9,515 nucleotides of DNA from an uncultured Eubacterium sp. (GTDB lineage: Bacteria > Bacillota_A > Clostridia > Lachnospirales > Lachnospiraceae). The notes under the pieces were generated by a model, which saw only the letters and a list, made by a program, of their open reading frames with translations, ran no database searches and was not told the origin of the DNA. Shown one piece after another: positions 1 to 7,049 of the stretch. The position numbers and the translations under genes were made by a program. The stretch covers positions 459-9,973 of the forward strand of contig CAOXUF010000059.1 of NCBI GenBank assembly GCA_948560485.1. The letters run 5' to 3'. Positions within the stretch are counted from its first letter, which is position 1; each line of letters begins with the position of its first letter.

Positions 1-1
1 T

Positions 2-946
2 AATTTAAATGAGAATATAAGAGTGCTTTCTATCGGACAGCCATCTGGAGGGAATCCATTGGTACAAATTAAACGGTTGTTTTCCATGCGGAAATATTTT
101 AGGATGTACCGAGACAGTTTTATTGTGGCATTCAGTACACGTATCAATATGTTTTCCATACTGGCATCGATAGGTTTAAAAAATTCATTGGTTGTATCGG
201 AAAGAAATGATCCCAATCAGTTTCATTATATTTGGCTGCGAGACAAGATTTATGAATTGGGTGCAAGAGGAAATACTCGTTTTGTATTTCAGACAGAGGA
301 GGCAATGAAATGTTTTCCTGAGCGTATTCAAAGAAAAAGCACTGTGATTCCAAATCCCCTTAGAGCGGACTTGCCGGAGCCTTTTTTGGGGAAACGGGAA
401 AAGAAAATTGCGGCAGTCGGCAGACTAGAGTCACAGAAAAATCATAAACTGTTAATTGATGCATTTCTACAATTTCATCAAAAATTTCCTGAATATATAC
501 TTCATATCTTTGGACAGGGAAGCCTTGAACAGGAATTAAAGATACAAGTGCATAGGCTGAAATTAGATGAAGTGATACATTTTGAGGGATTCTGTAATAA
601 CATATTGGAACGTATCAGAAACTTTGGGATGTTTGTTTTGTCTTCGGATTATGAAGGAATTTCTAATTCTCTTGTGGAAGCAATGTCATTGGGAATACCT
701 AGCATTTCTACAGATTGTCCTATCGGCGGTTCGGCGTTGTGTATTCGAGATGAGCAAAATGGTCTGCTTGTACCGGTAGGAGATGTGGAAGCACTTGCAG
801 AAGCAATGATAAAAATTGCTGAAGACAAGCAGATGGCTGAGCATTTAAGCATAGAGGCAATCAAAATTAGAGAAACGTTTGGAGAAAAGATAGTGACAAA
901 TAAATGGCGAGAGTATATAGAAGGTGGAAATGGAGCCAAAGAATAA
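2..946 (+). CDS. GT4-family glycosyltransferase, 5' partial
   Basis: This is a retaining GT-B glycosyltransferase of family GT4 that should move a sugar from a nucleotide donor to a lipid-linked or growing glycan at the cytoplasmic face of the membrane. A GTG lies at 23, but the frame is open to the window edge and the upstream codons (L-N-E-N-I-R before V-L-S-I-G-Q-P-S-G-G) read like ordinary N-terminal GT4 sequence, so the true start is outside the window. Counting from codon 23, SERNDP is at residues 59-64, the donor-domain opening AAVGRLESQKN at about 130-140, and the EX7E catalytic/donor motif (E211 to E219) sits in YEGISNSLVEAM. CPIGGS and NGLLVPVGD follow as in AmsD/PglH-like enzymes. 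The 307 residues visible nearly fill a normal 360-residue protein, so about 40-60 N-terminal residues are missing. The donor sugar cannot be told from sequence. The next gene overlaps its 3' end. Confidence 0.93.
   Translation, partial: NLNENIRVLSIGQPSGGNPLVQIKRLFSMRKYFRMYRDSFIVAFSTRINMFSILASIGLKNSLVVSERNDPNQFHYIWLRDKIYELGARGNTRFVFQTEEAMKCFPERIQRKSTVIPNPLRADLPEPFLGKREKKIAAVGRLESQKNHKLLIDAFLQFHQKFPEYILHIFGQGSLEQELKIQVHRLKLDEVIHFEGFCNNILERIRNFGMFVLSSDYEGISNSLVEAMSLGIPSISTDCPIGGSALCIRDEQNGLLVPVGDVEALAEAMIKIAEDKQMAEHLSIEAIKIRETFGEKIVTNKWREYIEGGNGAKE
921..927 (+). promoter_or_regulatory. Ribosome binding site deciding the start at 930
   Basis: AAGGTGG lies inside the 3' end of the preceding gene, two bases before ATG 930. 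Its AGAAGG/AGGTG portions can pair with the 16S anti-Shine-Dalgarno end. The alternative in-frame GTG at 924 lies within this motif and is therefore less likely to be the start. Confidence 0.5.
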
Positions 947-2105
947 GTATAGGGTACTTTATGTAGCGCCCAGATATCATACAAATCAAGTGCCGATTGT
1001 AAAAGGATGGTTGTCGAATGGACATAAAGTGTGTTTTGTCAGCCATTATGCCAGGCGGGGAGAAGATTATAAGTGCCTAAATCCTGTTGTTTTAGGTTAT
1101 TCTAAAATATTTCATCTAATTTTTAATTTATATAAAATATTTTGCAATATTCTTAAAAGAAAAAGGGGATCAAATCTGTATGAGTTTCAACTGAAGCTGG
1201 GGTTCCCTCCTATTGGAAGGGCATCTAAAATAGTAGAAGAATTTCAACCTAATTTTGTTATTTTGAGAGAAAGAGCCCTGTATAACATCCCATTCTACAA
1301 AGTGTGTAAAAAAAAGAATATTCCATGTATATTATATAATCAAAGTCCTCTGTGGGATAGGCCAGGAAGGGATAGCGGATTACTTCGGAAGAGTCTTTTG
1401 CGCTTTTTTCCAAAGAGACGAATAACGCCGGTTCTGGGAAATCCAAAGAGTGAGGCTGAAAAAACAGAGAATGCTTTCTATCTTCCTTTTGTAATGGAAC
1501 CGTATGTATCCTGGGAAGAAAAAAAACATTTCCAAAAGAATCAAGTTCGTATAATCAGTGTGGGCAGGTATGAACCAAGAAAACAGATGTTTCTGCTATT
1601 GGAGGTTGTTAAGGACTTGTTGGCTGAATATTCTTTGCATCTGACTTTTGCAGGAGAGGTTATTAGTGATGAACAAGAAATATATTATAATTGCCTGTTG
1701 CAAAAAGTGAAAGAATATAATCTGGAAAAGGATATTGTTTTACTGCGAAACCTTTCAAGAGAACAGATGTTTGCAATATATAGGGAATCTGATCTGTTTG
1801 TATTGCCCAGTACAAAGGAAAGGGCATCTGTTTCTCAGCTGGAAGCGATGAGCTGTTCTATGCCGGTGATTTGTAGTGATACAAATGGTTCTGCATGTTA
1901 TGTAAAATCCGGAATAAATGGTTATTTATTTCGGGATCTTGATAAAGATGATCTGTACGAAAAACTTGTTTGTATGATAAAAAACCGAAAAAAGTTAGAA
2001 GAAATGGGAAAAAACAGTTACCAATTAGTATTGGACGAATATCAATTTAAAAATTATTTTGATAAATTGATGGAAGTTATATATGGGAGAGCAGAATGGC
2101 ACTGA
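930..2105 (+). CDS. GT4-family glycosyltransferase (divergent N-terminal domain)
   Basis: The 391-residue product is a GT-B fold glycosyltransferase, recognised mainly from its C-terminal donor-binding half: SVGRYEPRKQ at residues 210-219, the SREQMFAIYRESDLFVLPS region at about 276-294, and an EX7E motif (E297 to E305) in KERASVSQLEAM, followed by the usual PVICSDTNGS strand-loop. The N-terminal acceptor domain is less typical: it opens YRVLYVAPRYHTNQ and lacks an obvious GG-rich loop. There is no signal peptide or membrane span, so it should be cytosolic or peripheral. I chose ATG 930 over the in-frame GTG 924 because AAGGTGG at 921-927 precedes it. It overlaps the upstream gene by 17 bases and the downstream gene by 10, which suggests translational coupling. 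Two runs of eight A residues occur in the gene (1308-1315 and 1519-1526). Donor and acceptor are unknown. Confidence 0.92.
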   Translation: MEPKNKYRVLYVAPRYHTNQVPIVKGWLSNGHKVCFVSHYARRGEDYKCLNPVVLGYSKIFHLIFNLYKIFCNILKRKRGSNLYEFQLKLGFPPIGRASKIVEEFQPNFVILRERALYNIPFYKVCKKKNIPCILYNQSPLWDRPGRDSGLLRKSLLRFFPKRRITPVLGNPKSEAEKTENAFYLPFVMEPYVSWEEKKHFQKNQVRIISVGRYEPRKQMFLLLEVVKDLLAEYSLHLTFAGEVISDEQEIYYNCLLQKVKEYNLEKDIVLLRNLSREQMFAIYRESDLFVLPSTKERASVSQLEAMSCSMPVICSDTNGSACYVKSGINGYLFRDLDKDDLYEKLVCMIKNRKKLEEMGKNSYQLVLDEYQFKNYFDKLMEVIYGRAEWH

Positions 2106-4003
2106 AATCTAAAATAGTTAATAGATATAAAAAGGGTGATATTTGGATATTGTTGGCAGTGTTTATTGGTGTTCTTGCTGTATTGCGTTATTTTCATGCT
2201 CTGCTGGGAGATTATTATACGTTTCTGGATGAATATCCTACATTTGATGCAGCTGTTGGTTTTTTTAAGACAGGGAAGTTTTATAAATGGGATTTCTATA
2301 CAGATACTTTATCAGATATTGCATATTCTAGGGCCTGGCCACATACGATCCTTCTGACACTATGGTTTCATATATTTGGAATCAGTGTTCCGGCTGGAAA
2401 AGCTCTTTCCGCTGTATTTGGTGTTATGTTTATTCTTTCGGTGTATTATATTACTTACAGAATTTATGAGAATTATTATATTACCATATTATCATGCCTG
2501 TTTTTGTTAGGAAACCCATCTGTTACAGTTGTTTTTAGACAGATTCGGATGTACAGTTTATGGTTACTGATGATAGTATGGTTTTTATATTTCGTTTTTA
2601 TGGCCTTGGAAATGGAAGGGGATTTTTCGAGTAAAAACTCTATATGTGTTTTTTTAAAAAAAAATTTTAATTATCCTTTCAAGTATATTATTTTTTCTCT
2701 TATAACATTGATTTTCTGTTATGCTATTCATATAAATACCCTTGTATGCGGAGCGGGCATTATTTTTTTGTTGTTCTATTTGCTTTTTACAAAAAGAGAC
2801 CGAAGGTATATGGTGGCAGTAGTATGCTTAGGTGCAGCAATATTATTATTTGGAATTTTGTGTTTTTTGGTATCGAAGGGAATTAGAATACCTGTTGTTC
2901 ATTTGCTTTATCAAGTGCTAATTTCTGATAATTTTATTGGGCAATATGACTGGGAGAATATCCGGTACTGGTATTGGCTGAGAGATTTTATGGGGAACAG
3001 GTGGATTATGCTCCTTGTATGTGGCTGCCTTTTATTTGCTTTTGTTCACAGAAGAAAGGATAGAGATAAGAAATTTGATTTTACTCTGTATTGTGTTTTT
3101 ATTATTTTAAGTTCTCTGTTTTGTTTTCTTTATATTTTTAGTCAGTATTATCAGGATAGATATATTATCTACATTGCACCTCTTATTGCAATTTCTGGAG
3201 CATGGGGAATTGTAGAAACGGCTTGTTATTGGAAACGGTGTGTAGTATGGGGAGTATTTGGGCTTTTCACAATGACTACTTTATACCAGGTAAAAACGAA
3301 TTTTATGGAAGTATACTATAATGATGATATTTGCTATCACAGCCAGGTATATGGTAAAATAAGAGAAGATGCAGGGACAGGTTCTGTTGCTATTGCCGGG
3401 TATGATTTCCGGGATTATTATGCGGTTCGGGAATTGGATGATTATATTACAGTTTCTTTTGATAGAGCTCATGATATGGAAATTCTCTCTGAGTTTGCAA
3501 GAGAATATCCTCAGGGGTATGTGGTGGTAGAGACAGGTAAAATGTATGGTATTAGCGAATCTGTTAGGGTTTTTATGCAGAATCATTCGGAGCAAATAGC
3601 AGGAGATGGAATAGATGAATGGAATATTGATGTGAGCAGGTATCATTTCCTGTACCCTCAAATAGATAATTTGGAAATGTTTGAAGGAACGGGATGGGAA
3701 AATGGCTGCGTTATGTATTCTTTTAACCAAATAGAGCAATGCACAGAAATACGTATTGCAGTAAATACATCTCAAATGGCTGAAAATGCAAAGATATTGT
3801 TTCTGAGTTTTGGGATTTTTACGGAGAATCAGGAAAGTTTGCCTTTGTGTTTTCAGATTGTGTTACCAGAGAATTCGCCGAAAGGTGTTTATTTCTATTC
3901 GGTAGTTGTAGACAAGCCTTGCCTTGCAGTAGAATTAAAGGATGACTGTGAAGTATATTATGCAGACGAATCTTATAAAGAAATAAAACTTTGGGAAAAA
4001 TAA
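2096..4003 (+). CDS. Polytopic GT-C membrane glycosyltransferase (GT39/PMT-like) with C-terminal soluble domain
   Basis: The 635-residue product is an integral membrane protein of the GT-C type, which use polyprenyl-phosphate sugars on the outer face of the membrane. About eleven hydrophobic spans can be drawn: roughly 15-37, 101-123, 126-146, 151-171, 197-211, 213-232, 238-259, 302-318, 329-350, 356-374 and 382-400. Basic loops (TKRDRR 232-237, HRRKDRDKK 318-326) fall on the predicted inner side. An acidic LDEYPT (D45, E46) lies in the first outer loop, where GT-C enzymes carry their catalytic acid; RQIRMYSLW (148-156) and YYQDRY (351-356) match the style of GT39-like proteins. Residues 401-635 form a soluble tail predicted to be outside. 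ATG 2096 is preceded by GGGAGA at 2085-2090 and overlaps the upstream gene by 10 bases. The next gene encodes a GtrB-like donor synthase, supporting use of a lipid-linked donor. A Wzy polymerase is the main alternative but fits less well. Confidence 0.82.
   Translation: MALKSKIVNRYKKGDIWILLAVFIGVLAVLRYFHALLGDYYTFLDEYPTFDAAVGFFKTGKFYKWDFYTDTLSDIAYSRAWPHTILLTLWFHIFGISVPAGKALSAVFGVMFILSVYYITYRIYENYYITILSCLFLLGNPSVTVVFRQIRMYSLWLLMIVWFLYFVFMALEMEGDFSSKNSICVFLKKNFNYPFKYIIFSLITLIFCYAIHINTLVCGAGIIFLLFYLLFTKRDRRYMVAVVCLGAAILLFGILCFLVSKGIRIPVVHLLYQVLISDNFIGQYDWENIRYWYWLRDFMGNRWIMLLVCGCLLFAFVHRRKDRDKKFDFTLYCVFIILSSLFCFLYIFSQYYQDRYIIYIAPLIAISGAWGIVETACYWKRCVVWGVFGLFTMTTLYQVKTNFMEVYYNDDICYHSQVYGKIREDAGTGSVAIAGYDFRDYYAVRELDDYITVSFDRAHDMEILSEFAREYPQGYVVVETGKMYGISESVRVFMQNHSEQIAGDGIDEWNIDVSRYHFLYPQIDNLEMFEGTGWENGCVMYSFNQIEQCTEIRIAVNTSQMAENAKILFLSFGIFTENQESLPLCFQIVLPENSPKGVYFYSVVVDKPCLAVELKDDCEVYYADESYKEIKLWEK
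2649..2668 (+). repeat. Homopolymer tract T7-A9-T4 inside the GT-C gene
   Basis: Seven T, nine A and four T residues run together within the coding frame (codons around V185-F191, reading V-F-L-K-K-N-F). The A9 run is the longest homopolymer I noticed in the window. Such tracts can slip during replication or transcription; the gene as given is in frame through it. Confidence 0.6.
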
Positions 4004-4023
4004 TTTCCAGATAGGATGATAAA

Positions 4024-4968
4024 ATGTATCGAGTATCGATTGTAGTGCCAGTTTTTAACGAAGAAGGTAATGTAGCTGAATTACATCGCGAAATCAAAGA
4101 AGTCTGTGTACAGAATCAGTACGAATATGAAATTATTTTTATAGATGATGGTTCTTCGGACAAAACAGGGGATATATGCAAGACTTTAAAGCCGTTAAAG
4201 TATATTCGTATGCGTAGAAATTCCGGGCAGACAGCTGCTATGGATGCAGGGATAAAAGCCGCTAAACTGGATTATATTGTTACGATGGATGGAGATCGAC
4301 AAAATGATCCAAATGATATTCCGGGTATGCTTAATTTTTTGATAGAAAAAGACTATGATGTAGTATCTGGATGGAGAAAGGACCGTAAGGATACTTTTAT
4401 GAAACGTTTTGTTTCTAGGGGGGCTAATTTGCTTCGTTATCTTCTGGTGCATGATGGAATTCATGACAGCGGATGCTCTTTAAAGATATATCGCAGGGAG
4501 TGTTTTAAGGGGGTCAATTTATATGGAGAGCAGCACAGGTTTATTCCTGCCATTCTGAAAATCAAAGGGTTTACGGTAGGGGAATATGTGGTACATCATA
4601 GACCCCGTACGTCAGGCAAAACAAAGTATAATTGGAAACGGACTTTTAAAGGATTTGTTGATATGGTTTCCGTATGGTTTTGGAATAAATATGCTACGAG
4701 ACCTCTTCATTTATTGGGAGGGATTGGGATTATATTTTTGATATTGGGAGGATGCTGTGGCATTTGGTCAATCGTATTGTTTTTAGAAGGATTTAAAATG
4801 TCCAGGAATCTGATGCCGCCTATGATGACTGTATTTTTTGTGATTATTGGGATTTTAATGTTTGTTTTTGGGCTGATGAGTGAAATATTGATGAAGATAT
4901 ATTATGGAGTACATGTGGATACATCGTACAGTATCAGAGAAGTTATTGAAAATGCAGAGACGGATTAA
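4024..4968 (+). CDS. GtrB/DPM1-like polyprenyl-phosphate glycosyltransferase (GT2) with two C-terminal membrane helices
   Basis: This 314-residue enzyme should transfer a sugar from a nucleotide donor to undecaprenyl phosphate at the inner membrane face, giving a lipid-linked monosaccharide. The GT-A domain covers about residues 1-215: VPVFNEEGN (8-16), DDGSSD (41-46), RNSGQTAAMDAGI (65-77), metal-binding MDGDRQNDP (88-96), DSGCSLKIYRRE (148-159) and RPRTSGKTKYNW (193-204), an order and wording typical of GtrB, CsbB and dolichyl-phosphate mannose synthases. Two membrane helices follow at about 228-254 and 264-290, the usual GtrB arrangement. ATG 4024 has AGGATGAT at 4013-4020 upstream. It begins 20 bases after the GT-C gene, so the two probably act as donor maker and donor user. 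Which sugar is carried (glucose, galactose, mannose, GlcNAc or other) cannot be read from the sequence. Class assignment is strong; substrate is unknown. Confidence 0.93.
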   Translation: MYRVSIVVPVFNEEGNVAELHREIKEVCVQNQYEYEIIFIDDGSSDKTGDICKTLKPLKYIRMRRNSGQTAAMDAGIKAAKLDYIVTMDGDRQNDPNDIPGMLNFLIEKDYDVVSGWRKDRKDTFMKRFVSRGANLLRYLLVHDGIHDSGCSLKIYRRECFKGVNLYGEQHRFIPAILKIKGFTVGEYVVHHRPRTSGKTKYNWKRTFKGFVDMVSVWFWNKYATRPLHLLGGIGIIFLILGGCCGIWSIVLFLEGFKMSRNLMPPMMTVFFVIIGILMFVFGLMSEILMKIYYGVHVDTSYSIREVIENAETD

Positions 4969-4970
4969 TC

Positions 4971-4974
4971 GGGA
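4971..4974 (+). promoter_or_regulatory. Ribosome binding site deciding the start at 4981
   Basis: GGGA is six bases before ATG 4981, a good spacing. The in-frame TTG at 4975 directly follows this motif with no spacer, so ATG is preferred. The motif is short and the call is modest. Confidence 0.4.
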
Positions 4975-4980
4975 TTGATT

Positions 4981-6021
4981 ATGGAAAAAATAAAATACAG
5001 TATATTGATTCCTGTTTATAATATTGAAGTCTATCTACCAGAGTGTTTAGATTCCGTAATTCATCAGACTTATCCCTACTTTGAAGCTATTGTAATAGAT
5101 GATGGTTCTACAGATCGAAGTGGATTTATCTGCGATACATACGCGGGTAAAGATGCGAGAATAAAGGTATATCATCAAGAAAATAAGGGATTGATGATGA
5201 CACGGAAAGAAGGGATACTAAAAGCCAGGGGAGAATATTGCCTTTTTTTGGATTCGGACGATTACTATGACGTATATTTACTGGAGAAAATAGATGCGTT
5301 TCTTAAGAAAAATGCATGTGACGTAGTAATATTTAACAAGTATATACTGTATAAAGAAAAAGCAAAAAAATGTCCCGATTTTGGTATTCACAAAAATATT
5401 TGCAGCAGAGAAAAGGCGGTTACAAAGTTATTTGAAGGAAGTAATCTGTTTTCAATTTTTATAAAAGCTGTGAAGCGGGAGCTTATTATAAATGATTTGG
5501 AAGAAATTTATGTCCCGATAAATTACTGCGAGGATGTACTCCAGACCCTCCATTTTTTTATGAGAGCAGAAAGATTGGGAATTTTGAATGAGTATCTTTA
5601 TTATTACAGGATACGGAAAACGAGTTTGATTCATACGATGTCGGTTCCCAAAATTCGGGAAATATTGGATGCAGAAAGACATATTCTGAATTGTATGCAG
5701 ACATGTGGTATGGATTTAAAAATGCAAATATGGTCATATGAAGGATATATTCTTAACAATTTTATGGAAAGTGTATTTAAATTAAACAGTGAGCCAGCAT
5801 CATACAGGCTTCATATAAAATATTTGCAAGAGATACTTTTATTAAAAGAATTTCAAAAGATAAATACAAAGGCAAACAGGAAAAGGATTAAGAGGTATAA
5901 TCTTTTGCGACTGCACTTTTTGATGTCGGGACATTTTGCTTTGCTATTGGCAGTTGATAAAGGATTATATTTTGTGAAGGGTATACTGCAGTTGATCAGA
6001 AAAGAAAAGGGATTTGTATAA
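4981..6021 (+). CDS. GT2-family glycosyltransferase (EpsJ/WcaA-like, GT-A fold)
   Basis: The 346-residue product is an inverting GT2 enzyme for polysaccharide assembly. The GT-A nucleotide-binding domain opens with SILIPVYNIEVYLPECLDS, followed by VIDDGSTDRSG (39-48 region), the metal-binding DSDD (91-94) and an ED pair (184-185, in NYCEDVLQTL) where the catalytic base is expected. The usual ARN in the NxGxxxARNxG segment is replaced by TRKEG (74-78), a tolerated variation. The C-terminal third (about 250-346) is basic and holds a hydrophobic stretch near 311-335 that may bind the membrane; no clear transmembrane helix is called. The start at ATG 4981 leaves a 12-base gap after the previous gene. 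Its stop codon shares one base with the next start. The first 65 residues closely resemble those of the next gene, while the C-terminal parts diverge. Donor and acceptor are unknown. Confidence 0.92.
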   Translation: MEKIKYSILIPVYNIEVYLPECLDSVIHQTYPYFEAIVIDDGSTDRSGFICDTYAGKDARIKVYHQENKGLMMTRKEGILKARGEYCLFLDSDDYYDVYLLEKIDAFLKKNACDVVIFNKYILYKEKAKKCPDFGIHKNICSREKAVTKLFEGSNLFSIFIKAVKRELIINDLEEIYVPINYCEDVLQTLHFFMRAERLGILNEYLYYYRIRKTSLIHTMSVPKIREILDAERHILNCMQTCGMDLKMQIWSYEGYILNNFMESVFKLNSEPASYRLHIKYLQEILLLKEFQKINTKANRKRIKRYNLLRLHFLMSGHFALLLAVDKGLYFVKGILQLIRKEKGFV

Positions 6022-7040
6022 TGATGAAGGTATCATCGTTGGTTTTTAGTATTGTAGTGCCGGTATATAATGTGGAGCTGTATTTGAGGGAGTGTATTGA
6101 AAGTATTATAAAGCAGACCTATTCGAAATGGGAGTTGGTTTTGATTGATGATGGTTCCACGGACCGGAGCGGTGAAATATGCAAAAGGTATGAAAAACAG
6201 GATGACAGAATTAAAGTATATACGAAAAACAATTCCGGGCAGGCTGACAGCAGAAATATAGGGGTTGAAAAAGCGGGAGGAGATTATTTATTATTTGTAG
6301 ATAGTGATGATTTTATTGATGGTGATACACTACAAAGATGTTATGAAAAATGTGTAGAATGGAATATGCCGGATGTTATCCTGTCAGAAGGAATGTTTGA
6401 AGTCAGAGATGGGGTTATGGCAGAAGATCATCAGTGGGAGTCTGCAGAGTATCAGGGATTTTCAGGGAGGGAAACACTTCTAAAAACAATGAAAACAGCA
6501 CCAAACTGGAGCCCCTGTGGGAAGTGCTATCGCGTGGACTTCTGGAAAAAGCATGAATTTTTATTTCCGACGAAGCGACTGGCTGAAGACTTTGCATTAA
6601 TAGATAAAGTGGTACTGGAAGCTGACTGTGTGGTAATGGTTCCTACGTTTTACTATTATCGCCGCTTTCGGGAAAATTCTACCATGACCTCAGTGAATAA
6701 AAAACTGAAGTTTGATGAATTATTGAATTTGATTGACTGGGAACAGTTTCTGCAGGATCGAAAATTGGATGATGAGCTGGCTGCAGCTTTTCGTAAAAGA
6801 TTTGCTGTGTTGTATTGTCACGATATTCTGGGTAATCTGTATTTATTTGAAAGAAAGGAACGCAAAGTTGTACTTACAATGGCCGGGAAACTAAAATCTT
6901 ATCTTTCCTATGTGGAAGGGAAGGAGGAAAAGCTGGTTGGTATCATGGTAAAAACGATTGGATTAAAAAGTACGTGTTTGTTATTAGGATGGCTGAAACG
7001 GTATCGGATAAAAAAAGAGAGAGCAAAGTATTTGCGTTAA
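6021..7040 (+). CDS. GT2-family glycosyltransferase (GT-A fold), paralogue-like to its upstream neighbour
   Basis: The 339-residue product is a GT2 sugar transferase acting at the cytoplasmic face of the membrane. Motifs in order are SIVVPVYNVELYLRECIES (10-28), DDGSTDRSG (43-51), NNSGQADSRNIG (70-81), the metal-binding DSDD (94-97) and AED (188-190) as probable catalytic base region. The region around 160-175 (WSPCGKCYRVDFW) matches the common W-KLY-R-F pattern of EpsJ-type enzymes. No signal peptide or clear membrane span is present. Start ATG 6021 overlaps the preceding stop by one base (TAATG); AAGGGA at 6007-6012 gives eight-base spacing. A second ATG at 6024 is possible and would remove one residue. 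About 38 of 64 aligned N-terminal residues are identical to the preceding protein by hand count. Linkage specificity cannot be predicted. Confidence 0.92.
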   Translation: MMKVSSLVFSIVVPVYNVELYLRECIESIIKQTYSKWELVLIDDGSTDRSGEICKRYEKQDDRIKVYTKNNSGQADSRNIGVEKAGGDYLLFVDSDDFIDGDTLQRCYEKCVEWNMPDVILSEGMFEVRDGVMAEDHQWESAEYQGFSGRETLLKTMKTAPNWSPCGKCYRVDFWKKHEFLFPTKRLAEDFALIDKVVLEADCVVMVPTFYYYRRFRENSTMTSVNKKLKFDELLNLIDWEQFLQDRKLDDELAAAFRKRFAVLYCHDILGNLYLFERKERKVVLTMAGKLKSYLSYVEGKEEKLVGIMVKTIGLKSTCLLLGWLKRYRIKKERAKYLR

Positions 7041-7049
7041 GGTAAATAG

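Noticed and set aside
23..25. GTG as the start codon of the first gene
   Set aside because: The frame stays open to the window edge and the codons before the GTG encode ordinary GT4-like sequence, so the gene is 5'-partial.
649..984. Minus-strand open frame of 111 codons across the first gene junction
   Set aside because: It is antisense to two well-supported GT4 genes; its protein is Ser/Ile-rich without motifs.
3281..3775. Minus-strand open frame of 164 codons
   Set aside because: It lies wholly within the GT-C gene, has no recognisable motif or ribosome binding site that I can support, and its composition looks like an antisense shadow.
2096..4003. Wzy-type polysaccharide polymerase
   Set aside because: Considered because it is the only large polytopic protein here. 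The acidic pair in the first outer loop, the RQIRMYSLW segment, the long soluble tail and the GtrB-like neighbour fit a GT-C transferase better. Not fully excluded.
4004..4023. Promoter or terminator in the largest intergenic gap
   Set aside because: Only 20 bases; it holds a ribosome binding site and no stem-loop or -10/-35 pair.
4286..4312. DGDRQ in the GtrB-like protein as a damaged metal-binding motif
   Set aside because: Both aspartates are present and the D-G-D-x-Q-N-D-P form is, as far as I know, normal in this group.
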